Below, piece by piece: positions 45,180 to 54,458 of a stretch of 64,000 nt of DNA. This DNA is from Shewanella litorisediminis (GTDB taxonomy: Bacteria; Pseudomonadota; Gammaproteobacteria; Enterobacterales; Shewanellaceae). The first letter of the stretch is position 1. The number at the start of each line of letters is the position of its first letter. A program made the position numbers and the translations under genes. The stretch lies in the NCBI RefSeq assembly GCF_016834455.1, contig NZ_CP069213.1, positions 3,325,501 through 3,389,500 on the forward strand. The letters are read 5' to 3'. The notes beneath the pieces are model-generated. The model worked only from the letters and a program-made list of their open reading frames with translations. It was not told the origin of the DNA and ran no database searches.

Positions 45180-45640
45180 CCACTAGCGTGAGCCCCCCAT
45201 AACTCTTTGGCTGAGGATTGCACAGTACTATATCCCGCTCGAAGCGGCTGAGGGTGTTGCTGAAAATGGCGTAGCGAGGCATGGGCGAGTATCGCAAAGC
45301 GATAAGCTTACGAGCGCGAGGCAGGATAGCCGAGCGGGGAGTGAAGCACAGGGATGTGCTTCGCCGAAGCAGCGCCAGTCGAATCAGGGATGAGCGTCTG
45401 GCGCGTTAGCCGATTTTCAGCAAAGGCCCGAAGGAGTCGTCCGCTTCGTCGCGGGTCGCTGGGGGATTGGACAAGGGGGCAAGTCGATACTGCCCCCTTT
45501 CCTCGGGTGTGGGGTGAAGCCCCACGACTTTGGTTGCTTAAAAAGCAACAGAGATTAAGACTTTGCGGCGCTAGCCATCAATCAGACTTTAGCCGCCAAA
45601 ACTGGCATTCAGCACCAGAGCATTCGGCTAACGAGAAAGC
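45180..45640. repeat. multi-hairpin intergenic element, copy 3
   Basis: Six stems in a row: TATCGCaaaGCGATA (45290), GAAGCAC/GTGCTTC (45343), GCGCCAG/CTGGCGC (45372-45404), AAGGGGGCA/TGCCCCCTT (45473-45499), GTGGGGtgaagCCCCAC (45509-45525), GTTGCTTaaaAAGCAAC (45533-45549). GTTAGCCGA (45405) and TCGGCTAAC (about 45623) bracket the right part. GAGGCATGGG and CAGTCGAATCAGGG are shared, inverted, with copy 1. No gene is seen here. Confidence 0.65.
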
Positions 45641-45654
45641 CCCCTGATGCTCAA

Positions 45655-46251
45655 TCAGGCAGGAATATACCCACCACTAATCAAATAATCCACCAACTTC
45701 GCCACCTGCGAATCCAGGTCACCCTCACTGGTATCAATCACCAACTCCGCACTCACAGGTGCCTCATAGGGCGAAGAAATACCGGTAAAATCTTTAATCT
45801 CACCAGCCCGGGCCTTCTGGTAAAGGCCCTTGGGGTCGCGGGATTCACACACATCGAGCGGCGTAGCCACGTGCACCTCGATAAACTCCCCCTCGCCCAC
45901 CAGGGCGCGCACCAGATCCCGCTCCGCCCGCTGGGGTGAGACAAAGGCCGAGAGTACCAATAGCCCTGCGTCCAGCATCAGCTTGGCGACTTCGCCCACA
46001 CGGCGGATGTTCTCCCGTCTGTCTTCAAGACTGAAGCCCAAATCTTTACACAGACCATGGCGCACATTGTCGCCATCCAGGAGATACGAGTGCAGACCGC
46101 GGCGAAAGAGTTCGGCTTCCAAAGCACCGGCGAGGGTGCTCTTGCCGGCACCGGAGAGGCCGGTAAACCAGAGAATGGCGCCGCGATGACCCTTTTGCCG
46201 GGCACGTTCGCTGTGGGTGATGGCGTGTTGGTGCCACACAATATGATTCAT
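45655..46251 (-). CDS. cysC: adenylylsulfate kinase
   Basis: A 198-residue kinase with Walker [16 protein letters not shown] (about 32-46), [16 protein letters not shown] (APS-binding), [17 protein letters not shown] and [20 protein letters not shown]. CysC phosphorylates adenosine 5'-phosphosulfate to PAPS in the cytoplasm. Strong GGAG before ATG. It is 22 bp after the transporter gene and last in the cys unit. The adjacent right boundary of the acquired patch is 15-20 bp past its stop. Confidence 0.97.
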   Translation of the reverse strand: MNHIVWHQHAITHSERARQKGHRGAILWFTGLSGAGKSTLAGALEAELFRRGLHSYLLDGDNVRHGLCKDLGFSLEDRRENIRRVGEVAKLMLDAGLLVLSAFVSPQRAERDLVRALVGEGEFIEVHVATPLDVCESRDPKGLYQKARAGEIKDFTGISSPYEAPVSAELVIDTSEGDLDSQVAKLVDYLISGGYIPA

Positions 46252-46273
46252 TTTCTCTCCTTGCCTCTGCCCG

Positions 46274-48025
46274 TTACAGGCTGTGGAACGGGAACATCAG
46301 GGGGATCAGCGCCAGTACCGCAAAGGTGTAGGCAATGGCCATGGGGATGCCGACGCCGACATATTGTTTTAACCGATAATTGCCCACGGTAAATACCAAG
46401 AGGTTGGTCTGGTATCCCCAGGGGCTGATAAAACTGGCACTGGCGCCAAAGAGCACCGCCATGATAAAGGGCATAGGGTCTATGCCAAGGCCCTGGGCCA
46501 GGCTGATAGAAATGGGGCACACCAGCGCGGCGGCGGCATTGTTGGACATCAGCTCGGTTAAAAAGAGTGTCAGCAGGTAAATGCCCGCCATCACAAAGAA
46601 ATAGTGTACACCGCTGAAACCGGCGGTCAGTTCGTCGGCCAGCAATTTGGATATGCCACTGTTGCCCATGGCCTGTGACAGCGCCAGCGCACCGCCCACA
46701 ATCAGCACTATATCGATGGGGAAGCGGCGCTTAAGCTCAGACAGGCTCACTACCTGCGTCAGCAGCAAACCCGCCACAAACAGGGTCAGGCCCTTCATCA
46801 GCGGCAGCACATTGAACATGGCAAGGCCAATCACGGCGGCAAAGCTTGCCAGCACCCAGGCACTGCGACCGGGGGACAATCGGGTGGCGGAGTCTACGCC
46901 ATTCACCAGCAGGAACTCTTTATCAAGGCGCTGGGAGGCATCGCCAAAACCTTTGCCCGGTACCAGCAGCAGGGCATCACCGGCCTGGAGTTCGATAGTA
47001 CCCAAACCACCCCGCAGGCGCTCGTGGCCACGGCGTACCGCCACTACCACGGCATCGAAACGCTCACGGAACTGGGCATCTTTGAGGCTCACGCCATTGA
47101 GGCTGGAAGAGTGGCTGATGATGGCCTCGGCCAGGCTCTGGCCATTCATGGTGTGGTGGCCATAGAGGGTCAGCCCGGCGATTTCCTGCAATACCGCCAC
47201 CGACTCCATATCCCCGGCAAACAGCAGCACATCCCCTTGCTGTAGCACCTCTTCCGGGGTGACCGGAATGATGGTGGTCTTTTCACCATCGATAAGGCGC
47301 TGAATTTCGGCAAGATACAGCTTACGCAAATGACGCAGACCCGCGTCACTCACGGTTTTGCCAATCAGAATCGACCCCGGGGCAATACGGGCCTCAAGAA
47401 AATACGGCAGGTTCTGCTCGTCTTCGGCTTTTTCGGTAATGGGCAGGCGGTCGGCAATCAGCCACAGCACCAGCATGCCCGCCAGCACCACACCGATTGC
47501 CACCCCTGTGGTGGTGAAAAACTGCAGCAGCGGCAGTCCGGCGCGGTCGAGGAAGCTGTTGATCACCAGATTGGTGGAGGTGCCAATCAGGGTCAGGGTG
47601 CCGCCAAAGGTGGCCGCAAAGGCCATGGGCAGCATCAGCTTTGACGGCGCATAGCGCTGGTTGCGCTTGATGGCACCAATGAGACTCGCCACCACCGCCG
47701 TGTTGGCGGTGAAAGATGACAGCACCGAGGTGGAAAACCACAGTTTGGTAAGCACGGTTCTCAGGCCGCCGCGGCTCAGCTGCACCCCGACCCAGCTGAT
47801 AAGACGGGTCTTTTCCAGCGCCACCGAGGCCAGCAGCAAGAGCACCAGCGTCAGCAGGGAGGAGTCGGTAAAGGAGGCCGACAACTCATTCAAACTCAAG
47901 GAGTTGGATACATAGGATAAGAGCGCTACCGCCGCAAACACCCAGGACGCCGGCAAACGGGTGCAGACAAGGGTACCGACCAGTGTCAGTACCATGCCTA
48001 TTACCCAATATTGCTCCAGCGTCAT
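46274..48025 (-). CDS. SLC13-type (DASS) transporter with two RCK-C domains, probable sulfate importer
   Basis: A 583-residue protein: an N-terminal membrane half with [14 protein letters not shown] (the SNT substrate motif of divalent anion/sodium symporters), two central TrkA-C/RCK-C domains at about 205-290 and 295-375, and a membrane C-terminal half with [20 protein letters not shown] and [11 protein letters not shown], a second such motif. This SLC13-like architecture, in a cysD-cysN-cysC cluster with no CysPTWA in view, points to sulfate uptake (inference). A terminator-like hairpin separates it from cysN. Confidence 0.88.
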   Translation of the reverse strand: MTLEQYWVIGMVLTLVGTLVCTRLPASWVFAAVALLSYVSNSLSLNELSASFTDSSLLTLVLLLLASVALEKTRLISWVGVQLSRGGLRTVLTKLWFSTSVLSSFTANTAVVASLIGAIKRNQRYAPSKLMLPMAFAATFGGTLTLIGTSTNLVINSFLDRAGLPLLQFFTTTGVAIGVVLAGMLVLWLIADRLPITEKAEDEQNLPYFLEARIAPGSILIGKTVSDAGLRHLRKLYLAEIQRLIDGEKTTIIPVTPEEVLQQGDVLLFAGDMESVAVLQEIAGLTLYGHHTMNGQSLAEAIISHSSSLNGVSLKDAQFRERFDAVVVAVRRGHERLRGGLGTIELQAGDALLLVPGKGFGDASQRLDKEFLLVNGVDSATRLSPGRSAWVLASFAAVIGLAMFNVLPLMKGLTLFVAGLLLTQVVSLSELKRRFPIDIVLIVGGALALSQAMGNSGISKLLADELTAGFSGVHYFFVMAGIYLLTLFLTELMSNNAAAALVCPISISLAQGLGIDPMPFIMAVLFGASASFISPWGYQTNLLVFTVGNYRLKQYVGVGIPMAIAYTFAVLALIPLMFPFHSL

Positions 48026-48047
48026 AGCCTTATCCTTGTATCCGGGG

Positions 48048-48069
48048 AAAAACGGGCCCGAAGGCCCGC
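48048..48069 (-). terminator. terminator or attenuator inside the cys cluster
   Basis: On the minus strand CGGGCC and GGCCCG pair around TTCG and are followed by five T. It lies between the cysN stop and the transporter start, so part of the transcription may stop here. Confidence 0.7.
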
Positions 48070-48122
48070 TGTGTGTCTGCTTGCTTCAGCACTGCTCAAC
48101 GCAGTACCGCGATGTGCAGCAA

Positions 48123-49532
48123 CTACTGTTTGCTGATATCCAGCGCCTGCCAGTGGGGGAAGTGCTTGCGAATGAGGGCATTCAGCTCAAGCTCAAACTC
48201 ACTGAAATCCGTGGTCTTGTGCTCGGCTTCCAGCGCACTTTCCACCAGCCCCGCGCCCACTGTGATGTTGCTGATGCGGTCGATAAAGATAAAACCACCT
48301 GTGTCGCGATTATCCTGATAAGGGTCGAACACCACGGCTTCATCCAGCTCCAGCTCCACCAGTGCAATGCCGTTCAGCGGCAGCTCATTGGCCTTGTCTT
48401 CGGCCAGGGTGTTCACATCTATGCTGTGGATGATGTGGCGCACCGTGCCCGGCACCTTGCGGGTGCCCAGCTTGATGTTGTATTGCTTGCCCAGTGTCAG
48501 TGGCTGCTCGTGCATCCACACCACCTTGGCGAGCAGTCGGTTGGACACAGTTACATCGCTGCTGGCAGGCACTATCACATCGCCGCGGCTGATATCGATT
48601 TCATCGTTCAGCGTGAGGGTGACGGCCTGACCGGCAAAGGCTTCATTCAGCTCGCCATCGAAGGTGACAATGCTTTTTACGGTAGAGGCTTTACCGGATG
48701 GCAGAGCCTTAACCGCATCGCCCACCTTGAAGCTGCCACTGGCGATGGTGCCGGCAAAGCCACGGAAATCCAGGTTCGGGCGGCTCACATACTGCACCGG
48801 CAAACGGGCTTCAAATTCGCGATTGGCACCGGTCACCGGGGCATTCTCGAGAATCGACAGCAGGGTCTCGCCGCTGTACCAGGGGCTTTGCTCAGAGCGG
48901 CTCACCACGTTGTCGCCCTTGAGGGCCGACAGGGGCACAAACTTGATGTCAGGCACCTTAAGCTGCTCGGCAAAGGCCAGGTACTCGCGTTTGATTTCGT
49001 CGAAGCGGGCTTCATCAAAGCCCAGCAAATCCATCTTGTTCACGGCCACCACGAACTGCTTGATGCCCAAAAGCGAGCAGATAAAGCTGTGGCGGCGGGT
49101 CTGAGTTTGCACGCCGTAGCGGGCATCCACCAGTATGATGGCAAGGTCACAGTTGGACGCGCCCGTGGCCATGTTGCGGGTGTACTGCTCGTGGCCGGGG
49201 GTATCGGCGATGATGAACTTGCGCTTCTCGGTGGAGAAATAACGGTAAGCCACATCGATGGTGATGCCCTGCTCACGCTCGGCCTGCAGGCCGTCGACCA
49301 GCAGCGCCAAATCGATGGCTTCGCCGGTGGTGCCATGCACCTTGGAGTCTTTCGACAGGGCGGCAAGCTGATCTTCATAGATCTGGGCACTGTCGTGCAG
49401 CAGACGACCAATCAGGGTCGACTTGCCATCATCCACCGAGCCACAGGTGAGGAATTTGAGCAGCGACTTGTGCTGTTGTCTTTCCAGGTACTGTTCGATA
49501 CCCAGATCTTTTACCTGCTGTGCAATAGACAT
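48123..49532 (-). CDS. cysN: sulfate adenylyltransferase subunit 1 (GTPase)
   Basis: A 469-residue protein with elongation-factor-like GTPase motifs: G1 [21 protein letters not shown]3 [14 protein letters not shown]4 VNKMDLLGF and G5-like SALKGDN, followed by beta-barrel domains 2 and 3. It lacks a fused CysC domain. With CysD it forms ATP sulfurylase, where GTP hydrolysis drives sulfate activation to APS. Start ATG overlaps the cysD stop by one base (TGATG). Confidence 0.97.
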   Translation of the reverse strand: MSIAQQVKDLGIEQYLERQQHKSLLKFLTCGSVDDGKSTLIGRLLHDSAQIYEDQLAALSKDSKVHGTTGEAIDLALLVDGLQAEREQGITIDVAYRYFSTEKRKFIIADTPGHEQYTRNMATGASNCDLAIILVDARYGVQTQTRRHSFICSLLGIKQFVVAVNKMDLLGFDEARFDEIKREYLAFAEQLKVPDIKFVPLSALKGDNVVSRSEQSPWYSGETLLSILENAPVTGANREFEARLPVQYVSRPNLDFRGFAGTIASGSFKVGDAVKALPSGKASTVKSIVTFDGELNEAFAGQAVTLTLNDEIDISRGDVIVPASSDVTVSNRLLAKVVWMHEQPLTLGKQYNIKLGTRKVPGTVRHIIHSIDVNTLAEDKANELPLNGIALVELELDEAVVFDPYQDNRDTGGFIFIDRISNITVGAGLVESALEAEHKTTDFSEFELELNALIRKHFPHWQALDISKQ

Positions 49533-50440
49533 CAGAAATACCCCTCGCGCTTTTTCTTTTCCATGGAACCCGATGAATCGTGGTCAATCACCCTGCCCTG
49601 ACGCTCGCTGGAGCGTGACAGCAGCATCTCTTCGATGATGCCGGTCAGAGTGGTGGCGCTGGACTCAATCGCGCCGGTAAGCGGGTAACAACCCAGGGTG
49701 CGGAAACGCACCAGCTTTTGCTGGGGCACTTCACCCTCATTCAGTGGCATACGGTCATCGTCAACCATGATGAGGGTGCCATTACGCTCTACCACAGGAC
49801 GGTAATCGGCAAAGTACAGCGGCACTATGTCGATGTTTTCCTGATAGATGTATTGCCAGATATCCAGTTCGGTCCAGTTGGACAGCGGAAACACACGGAT
49901 GCTCTCGCCCTTGTTCACCTGGCCGTTGTAGGTGTGCCACAGCTCGGGGCGCTGGTTTTTTGGGTCCCAGCGATGCTTGCTGTCGCGGAAAGAGTACACA
50001 CGCTCCTTGGCGCGGGACTTCTCTTCGTCACGGCGGGCACCACCGAAGGCGGCGTCAAAACCGTACTTGTTGAGCGCCTGCTTTAAGCCCTCGGTCTTCA
50101 TCACGTCGGTATGCTTGGATGAACCAAAGGTGAAGGGGTTCATGCCCATGGCAAGACCTTCGGGGTTTTTGTGTACCAGCAGATCGAAACCATATTTGAC
50201 CGCTGCTTCGTCGCGAAATTTAATCATCTCGCGGAATTTCCAGTCGGTGTCCACATGCAGCAAGGGGAACGGAATTTTGCCCGGATAGAAGGCCTTGCGC
50301 GCCAAATGCAGCAGCACAGAGGAATCCTTGCCGATGGAATACAGCATCACAGGGTTATCGAACTCCGCTGCGACTTCACGGAAGATCTGGATGCTTTCCG
50401 CTTCCAGTTGCTCAAGGTGACTTAACACAGGCCCTGACAT
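49532..50440 (-). CDS. cysD: sulfate adenylyltransferase subunit 2
   Basis: A 302-residue PP-loop enzyme of the same length as E. coli Cys[21 protein letters not shown] carries the pyrophosphate loop, with [33 protein letters not shown] and [20 protein letters not shown] downstream. It makes adenosine 5'-phosphosulfate and pyrophosphate from ATP and sulfate, with CysN providing GTP hydrolysis. It begins 45 bp after cobA and overlaps cysN by one base. Confidence 0.98.
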   Translation of the reverse strand: MSGPVLSHLEQLEAESIQIFREVAAEFDNPVMLYSIGKDSSVLLHLARKAFYPGKIPFPLLHVDTDWKFREMIKFRDEAAVKYGFDLLVHKNPEGLAMGMNPFTFGSSKHTDVMKTEGLKQALNKYGFDAAFGGARRDEEKSRAKERVYSFRDSKHRWDPKNQRPELWHTYNGQVNKGESIRVFPLSNWTELDIWQYIYQENIDIVPLYFADYRPVVERNGTLIMVDDDRMPLNEGEVPQQKLVRFRTLGCYPLTGAIESSATTLTGIIEEMLLSRSSERQGRVIDHDSSGSMEKKKREGYF

Positions 50441-50485
50441 CTTGTTTCTCCGGATTTTCTATTTGAGAAGGCTGCCGCGGCAGCA

Positions 50486-51295
50486 TCAATTCGTATTCTG
50501 TTTGGGCAGAACCTCTGCCACTTGGGCGGGTTCAAACCAGTTGAGGGTGTCGGCGAGACTCACCACTTCCCCCACTATCATCAGCGCCGGCATCACCACA
50601 CGCTCATCTTTGGCGAGGGTTTCGAGCTCGCCCAGGGTGCCAATCACCCTTTGCTGATGGGCGGTGGTGGCACGGGAGACTATGGCCACCGGGGTGTCTG
50701 CGCTGCGGCCATGTTTGGTCAGCTCGCGCTGGATGAGTCCGGCGTTGAGAATGCCCATGTACACCACCAGGGTGTTGGCCGGATTGGCATAGCCCTGCCA
50801 GTCCATGGGGCGGGTCTCGAGCTGGCAATGACCGGTAATAAAGGTGACGCCCTGGGCAAAGTCTCTGTGGGTAAGCGGAATACCGGCATAGGCTGAGGTG
50901 CCGCTGGCGGCTGTAATGCCAGGTACCACCTCAAAGGCCACCCCGGCTTCGACCAGGGTTTGCAACTCTTCGCCGCCACGGCCGAAAATAAAGGGGTCGC
51001 CACCTTTAAGGCGCACCACGTTTTTACGGGTAAAGGCCTTGGTCACCAGCAGTTGGTTGATTTCTTCCTGACGGGCACTGTGGGCGCCTGCGCGCTTGCC
51101 AACGGCAATCTTTTCGGCATGTTCAGGAATGAGGGAGAGAATGTCATCACTCACCAGGGCGTCATAGAGTACGGCATCGGCGCTGGCCAGGATCCGGGCA
51201 GCCTTCAGTGTCAGGAGTTCTACATCTCCCGGACCGGCACCCACCAACCATACCTTGCCGTTGGGCCCCTGGCCCGGCAACGTTACCACATCCAT
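50486..51295 (-). CDS. cobA: uroporphyrinogen-III C-methyltransferase
   Basis: A 269-residue SAM-dependent methyltransferase. VWLVGAGPGDVELLTLKAAR and VRLKGGDPFIFGRGGEELQT are the two signatures, with VPGITAASGTSAYAGIPLTH and YMGILNAG after them. It lacks the N-terminal CysG-B domain, so it makes precorrin-2 only. Heading the cysD-cysN cluster, it supplies siroheme for sulfite reductase (cysJI). ATG at 51295 follows GGGGG; an in-frame GTG four codons earlier is less likely. Confidence 0.96.
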   Translation of the reverse strand: MDVVTLPGQGPNGKVWLVGAGPGDVELLTLKAARILASADAVLYDALVSDDILSLIPEHAEKIAVGKRAGAHSARQEEINQLLVTKAFTRKNVVRLKGGDPFIFGRGGEELQTLVEAGVAFEVVPGITAASGTSAYAGIPLTHRDFAQGVTFITGHCQLETRPMDWQGYANPANTLVVYMGILNAGLIQRELTKHGRSADTPVAIVSRATTAHQQRVIGTLGELETLAKDERVVMPALMIVGEVVSLADTLNWFEPAQVAEVLPKQNTN

Positions 51296-51655
51296 ACACA
51301 CCCCCACTTACCAGATTGGAAGCCAATATAACGGGCCTTATATTCCTTAAAAAATAGTAAATAGTTAGTTTTTATAACTAAATAGAATATACACACAAAC
51401 CAGAGACGGCCTAATTGCCACTGGGCGTCAGGACAAAAGCCATAATCAAAAAATGCCAATTGATACAGATAATTAAATTAACAACTGTGCAAATAACAGC
51501 CCGTAAAGGCAAACTAACTTATCGCGAAAAGTTCTATGCTGTGGCACAAAATACCAACGGTTTCACGTTGAGCCATGGGGATTTCTGGTAAATGCGCCGC
51601 GGGGGCGTTAATCTCCCCTACACCAAGATCGGCGCTATATGTTCAAGGAAAGACA
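51296..51655. promoter_or_regulatory. divergent cobA / phospholipase intergenic region
   Basis: A 360-bp gap with no gene. Its left 100 bp is AT-rich, with TTATATTCCTTAAAAAATAG (51340) and the palindrome-like TAGTTAGTTTTTATAACTA at about 51361-51380. This fits an activator-dependent cys promoter (CysB type, inference). No assigned sites otherwise. Confidence 0.4.
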
Positions 51656-52540
51656 ATGAAGAAATTAATGAAAAATATGTTGCCCCTGTTGTTCATCTCC
51701 CACGCAGCCCTGGCAAAGGAGCCCTCGCTTGTGGATGCAAGGGTAAAGGACGAGCTTGCTACCTCAGAGCAACCCTTTGTCATCACCCCCCATAAGGTGA
51801 ACTACATATTGCCGGTGACCTACAATAGCTCCCCCAATATGAAGCCCTTCGAAGAAGAAGCGGCGGAGCACCCGTTCACCCTGGACGAGATGGAAGCCAA
51901 GTTTCAGATAAGCTTCAAATTTCCCCTCTGGTATAACGTCTTTGGTGACAATGGCCACCTGTTCTTTGCCTACACCAACCAGTCTTACTGGCAGGTGTAC
52001 AACAAGGATATTTCCTCGCCGTTTCGTGATACCAACCACGAACCCGAGCTCTTCATGCTGTTTAACAACGACTGGGAAGTGTTTGGCCTGACCAACTCCT
52101 TCTGGGGCTTTGGTGCCGTGCACCAGTCAAATGGCAAAGCGGGCGATTTATCCCGCAGCTGGAACCGCCTGTATGGCACGGTAGTGTTTGATAGGGGTCC
52201 GCTTGCACTGAGCGCCAAAGCTTGGTGGCGACTTCCCGAAGATGAAAAAGAGTATGATGGCGATCCCCGTGGCGATGACAACCCAGACATTGAAGACTAC
52301 ATGGGTAATATCGAGCTGCATGCCGTGTATGGTCTGGACGAACATCGCTTTACTATGATGCTCAGAAACAATCTCGACAGCCCCAACCGGGGGGCCTTTG
52401 AGTTCACCTGGAGCTATCCCATCATAGGCAACCTGCGACTCTATACCCAATACTTCAATGGATATGGTGAGAGCCTTATAGACTATAACGCCCACACCCA
52501 AAGGATTGGCATCGGCATATCAATCAACGACTTACTCTAA
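51656..52540 (+). CDS. pldA: outer-membrane phospholipase A
   Basis: A 294-residue protein with signal MKKLMKNMLPLLFISHAALA. The barrel carries KFQISFKFPLWYNVFG, NHEPELFMLFN and the catalytic His-Ser segment GFGAVHQSNGKAGDLSRSWN, as in the OMPLA active site (H142 and S144 of E. coli). It hydrolyses acyl chains of phospholipids in the outer membrane once dimerised with calcium. GGAAA ribosome site upstream of ATG 51656. The next gene starts 17 bp later, perhaps co-transcribed. Confidence 0.92.
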   Translation: MKKLMKNMLPLLFISHAALAKEPSLVDARVKDELATSEQPFVITPHKVNYILPVTYNSSPNMKPFEEEAAEHPFTLDEMEAKFQISFKFPLWYNVFGDNGHLFFAYTNQSYWQVYNKDISSPFRDTNHEPELFMLFNNDWEVFGLTNSFWGFGAVHQSNGKAGDLSRSWNRLYGTVVFDRGPLALSAKAWWRLPEDEKEYDGDPRGDDNPDIEDYMGNIELHAVYGLDEHRFTMMLRNNLDSPNRGAFEFTWSYPIIGNLRLYTQYFNGYGESLIDYNAHTQRIGIGISINDLL

Positions 52541-52556
52541 GATATCGTTAACCCCC

Positions 52557-54209
52557 ATGAAGGCTACCGGGGCCGGACAGCCTGCAGCCGCGCTGCCAAC
52601 CTTTGATGCTGTGTTGGCGGCGCTGGTCATTATGATCACCGTCAGCGCCATGCGTCTGAGCCTGTTTCTCTGGCCACAGGAGCCCAGGTCCGATACCCTC
52701 ACGGCCCGGGAGATGCGTCAGGATCTCTATATTCTGCAACGGGAAATCACCGCCCACTCGGCCTTTTTAAGCCTGGATCCCGATATTAAGCAGCAGCGGA
52801 TAGACAGCTATATCCGCGCCATGAGTAACCGTTACCCGGATCAGATCCCATCGCACCTGTTTGCCGCCGAAGTGCTGAAAATCCTGAATCTGCTGGATGA
52901 CCCAGGGGTTGCCACCGAGGCCGATGCCGAGTTTGGTCAGCTGTTGCCGGTGCAGCTCAGGCCAATGGAAGACAGCTGGCTGGCTTTGAATGAAAGCTTA
53001 ACGCCGTTTGATGAAAACCATGCTTTTATCAGCCACCTGGATGATATCCCCATGGCCCGCTGGCAAGAGGCCGCCCAGGCGTTTTTACCCGCCGGCAGCA
53101 AGTACAGCCTCACTGAACAGGCGGTGTGGCTTGAACGCACCAGCCTACTCAGGGGTGAACTGGGGTTGATGCAAAAGCCCGAGGTGAGCCTCACGCTCAC
53201 CAGCCCTGAAGGCCAGCAAAGGCGCATCAGCCTGCCGCTGTTGCCCCCCTCTCCCGATACGTCCGCGCTGGTGGTGCCATTCGCCATCGAGCCCATCGGA
53301 GAGCGTGGGTTTTGGGTCACCATAGGCAATCTGAACGAGCTCGAGCAAAACCGTGCCCTGATGCTGGAGCTGAAGCGCGCTATGGGGGCCGAGCTTCTGG
53401 TGTTGGATCTTCGCCGCACCCAGGGACAAAGCCCGGCGCTGCTGACCGTACTGGATGCCTATGCCGATGAGGATGCCACTATGCTCGGTTTTGCCCGCTA
53501 CCGCACCTCGGTGGGCAAGCGAAACGACTACCTGGGCAACCGGGCATATCAGGCGGTTACCGAAGGCCCGCAATTGGTGGAAGATGATGCCCACAGCCGC
53601 TTTGGTCAGTGGTACGCCAGAAGCCAACCCAACGCCGCCAAAGTCAGTGGCCGCCTGGCGCTGATTGCCGGGCCGGGCTGCCGCCAGGAGTGTGAGTGGA
53701 TAGTGCACAGCGCCAAAGGCTGGCAGCGCGCCGTAATCATAGGCGAAGACACCATGGGAGATCTGGGTAAACTGCATGCTTTTCAGTTACCTAATCTTAA
53801 GCAGCGGTTTTATTTTTCCAGCTCTCTGGCCTATGCACTCGATGGTCGCCTGATTTCCGGCGCCGGCACCAGCCCGGATATCTGGGTGCCCGGACAGGAG
53901 TCGTTCGATGCCGAAGGCATACTGGCGCTGATTGGCGAGCTTGCCCCTATAGAGACCAAAACGCCTTCAGAGACCACCGTGGATGAACAGTCTGAGGAAG
54001 CAACAGCAATCGAGCAGCCTGAAGAAACCCCTGAAGAAACCTCTGAAGAAACCCCTGAAGCGACCAGGGCGCTGCAGCCCGAAAAAACCACAGCGCTGCA
54101 GCCTCACAACGCTCAGGGACTGACGAATACCCCCGCAAGTCAGGAACCGTCAATGCCTGCCAAGACGTCGAAAGACGACTCTCAGACCGCTGTATCCCCA
54201 ATGCCCTGA
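52557..54209 (+). CDS. S41-peptidase-like protein with degenerate active site and acidic tail
   Basis: A 550-residue protein: a hydrophobic anchor at about 15-37 (FDAVLAALVIMITVSAMRLS), then a helical region, then a crotonase/tail-protease-like fold (LEQNRALMLELKRAMGAELL, VLDLRRTQGQSPALLTVLDA, LALIAGPGCRQECEWIVHSA, VIIGEDTMGDLGKLHAFQLP). The position where S41 proteases have a catalytic Ser reads GPGCRQECEW, so catalysis is doubtful, and it may be a pseudoprotease. The last 70 residues are low complexity with PEETPEETSEETPEAT. No strong ribosome site. Follows pldA by 16 bp. Confidence 0.62.
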   Translation: MKATGAGQPAAALPTFDAVLAALVIMITVSAMRLSLFLWPQEPRSDTLTAREMRQDLYILQREITAHSAFLSLDPDIKQQRIDSYIRAMSNRYPDQIPSHLFAAEVLKILNLLDDPGVATEADAEFGQLLPVQLRPMEDSWLALNESLTPFDENHAFISHLDDIPMARWQEAAQAFLPAGSKYSLTEQAVWLERTSLLRGELGLMQKPEVSLTLTSPEGQQRRISLPLLPPSPDTSALVVPFAIEPIGERGFWVTIGNLNELEQNRALMLELKRAMGAELLVLDLRRTQGQSPALLTVLDAYADEDATMLGFARYRTSVGKRNDYLGNRAYQAVTEGPQLVEDDAHSRFGQWYARSQPNAAKVSGRLALIAGPGCRQECEWIVHSAKGWQRAVIIGEDTMGDLGKLHAFQLPNLKQRFYFSSSLAYALDGRLISGAGTSPDIWVPGQESFDAEGILALIGELAPIETKTPSETTVDEQSEEATAIEQPEETPEETSEETPEATRALQPEKTTALQPHNAQGLTNTPASQEPSMPAKTSKDDSQTAVSPMP

Positions 54210-54278
54210 GCGCCGATAATAGGCACACCAGTTACCGAGCCGCCAGTCACACATCCCGTGCACCGGCGCAATGACAAA

Positions 54279-54374
54279 GGGACTAAGGGATTAAGGGATT
54301 AAGGGATTAAGGGACTAAGGGACTAAGGGACTAAGGGACTAAGGGACTAAGGGACTAAGGGATTAAGGGATTAG
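54279..54374 (+). repeat. twelve-unit 8-bp tandem array, GGGACTAA/GGGATTAA
   Basis: Twelve head-to-tail units run from 54279 to 54374: ACT, three ATT, six ACT, two ATT (the last ends in G). It lies about 70 bp past a stop codon and just before the terminator at 54392. Confidence 0.88.
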
Positions 54375-54391
54375 GGGAATGTGTCAACGAT

Positions 54392-54423
54392 AAAAAAACG
54401 CCGCGAACGCGGCGTTTTTTATT
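54392..54423. terminator. bidirectional terminator
   Basis: AAAAAAACGCCGCG and CGCGGCGTTTTTT pair around AA; it separates the array from the convergent exported-protein gene. Confidence 0.93.
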
Positions 54424-54458
54424 AAGGTCTGGCTGACATCCGTCGGGCCTGACTCACA

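Noticed and set aside
45400..45635. Integron attC site (GTTAGCCGA and TCGGCTAAC inverted pair)
   Set aside because: The core does not fit GTTRRRY, the spacing of about 220 bp is longer than usual attC sites, and no integrase gene is visible.
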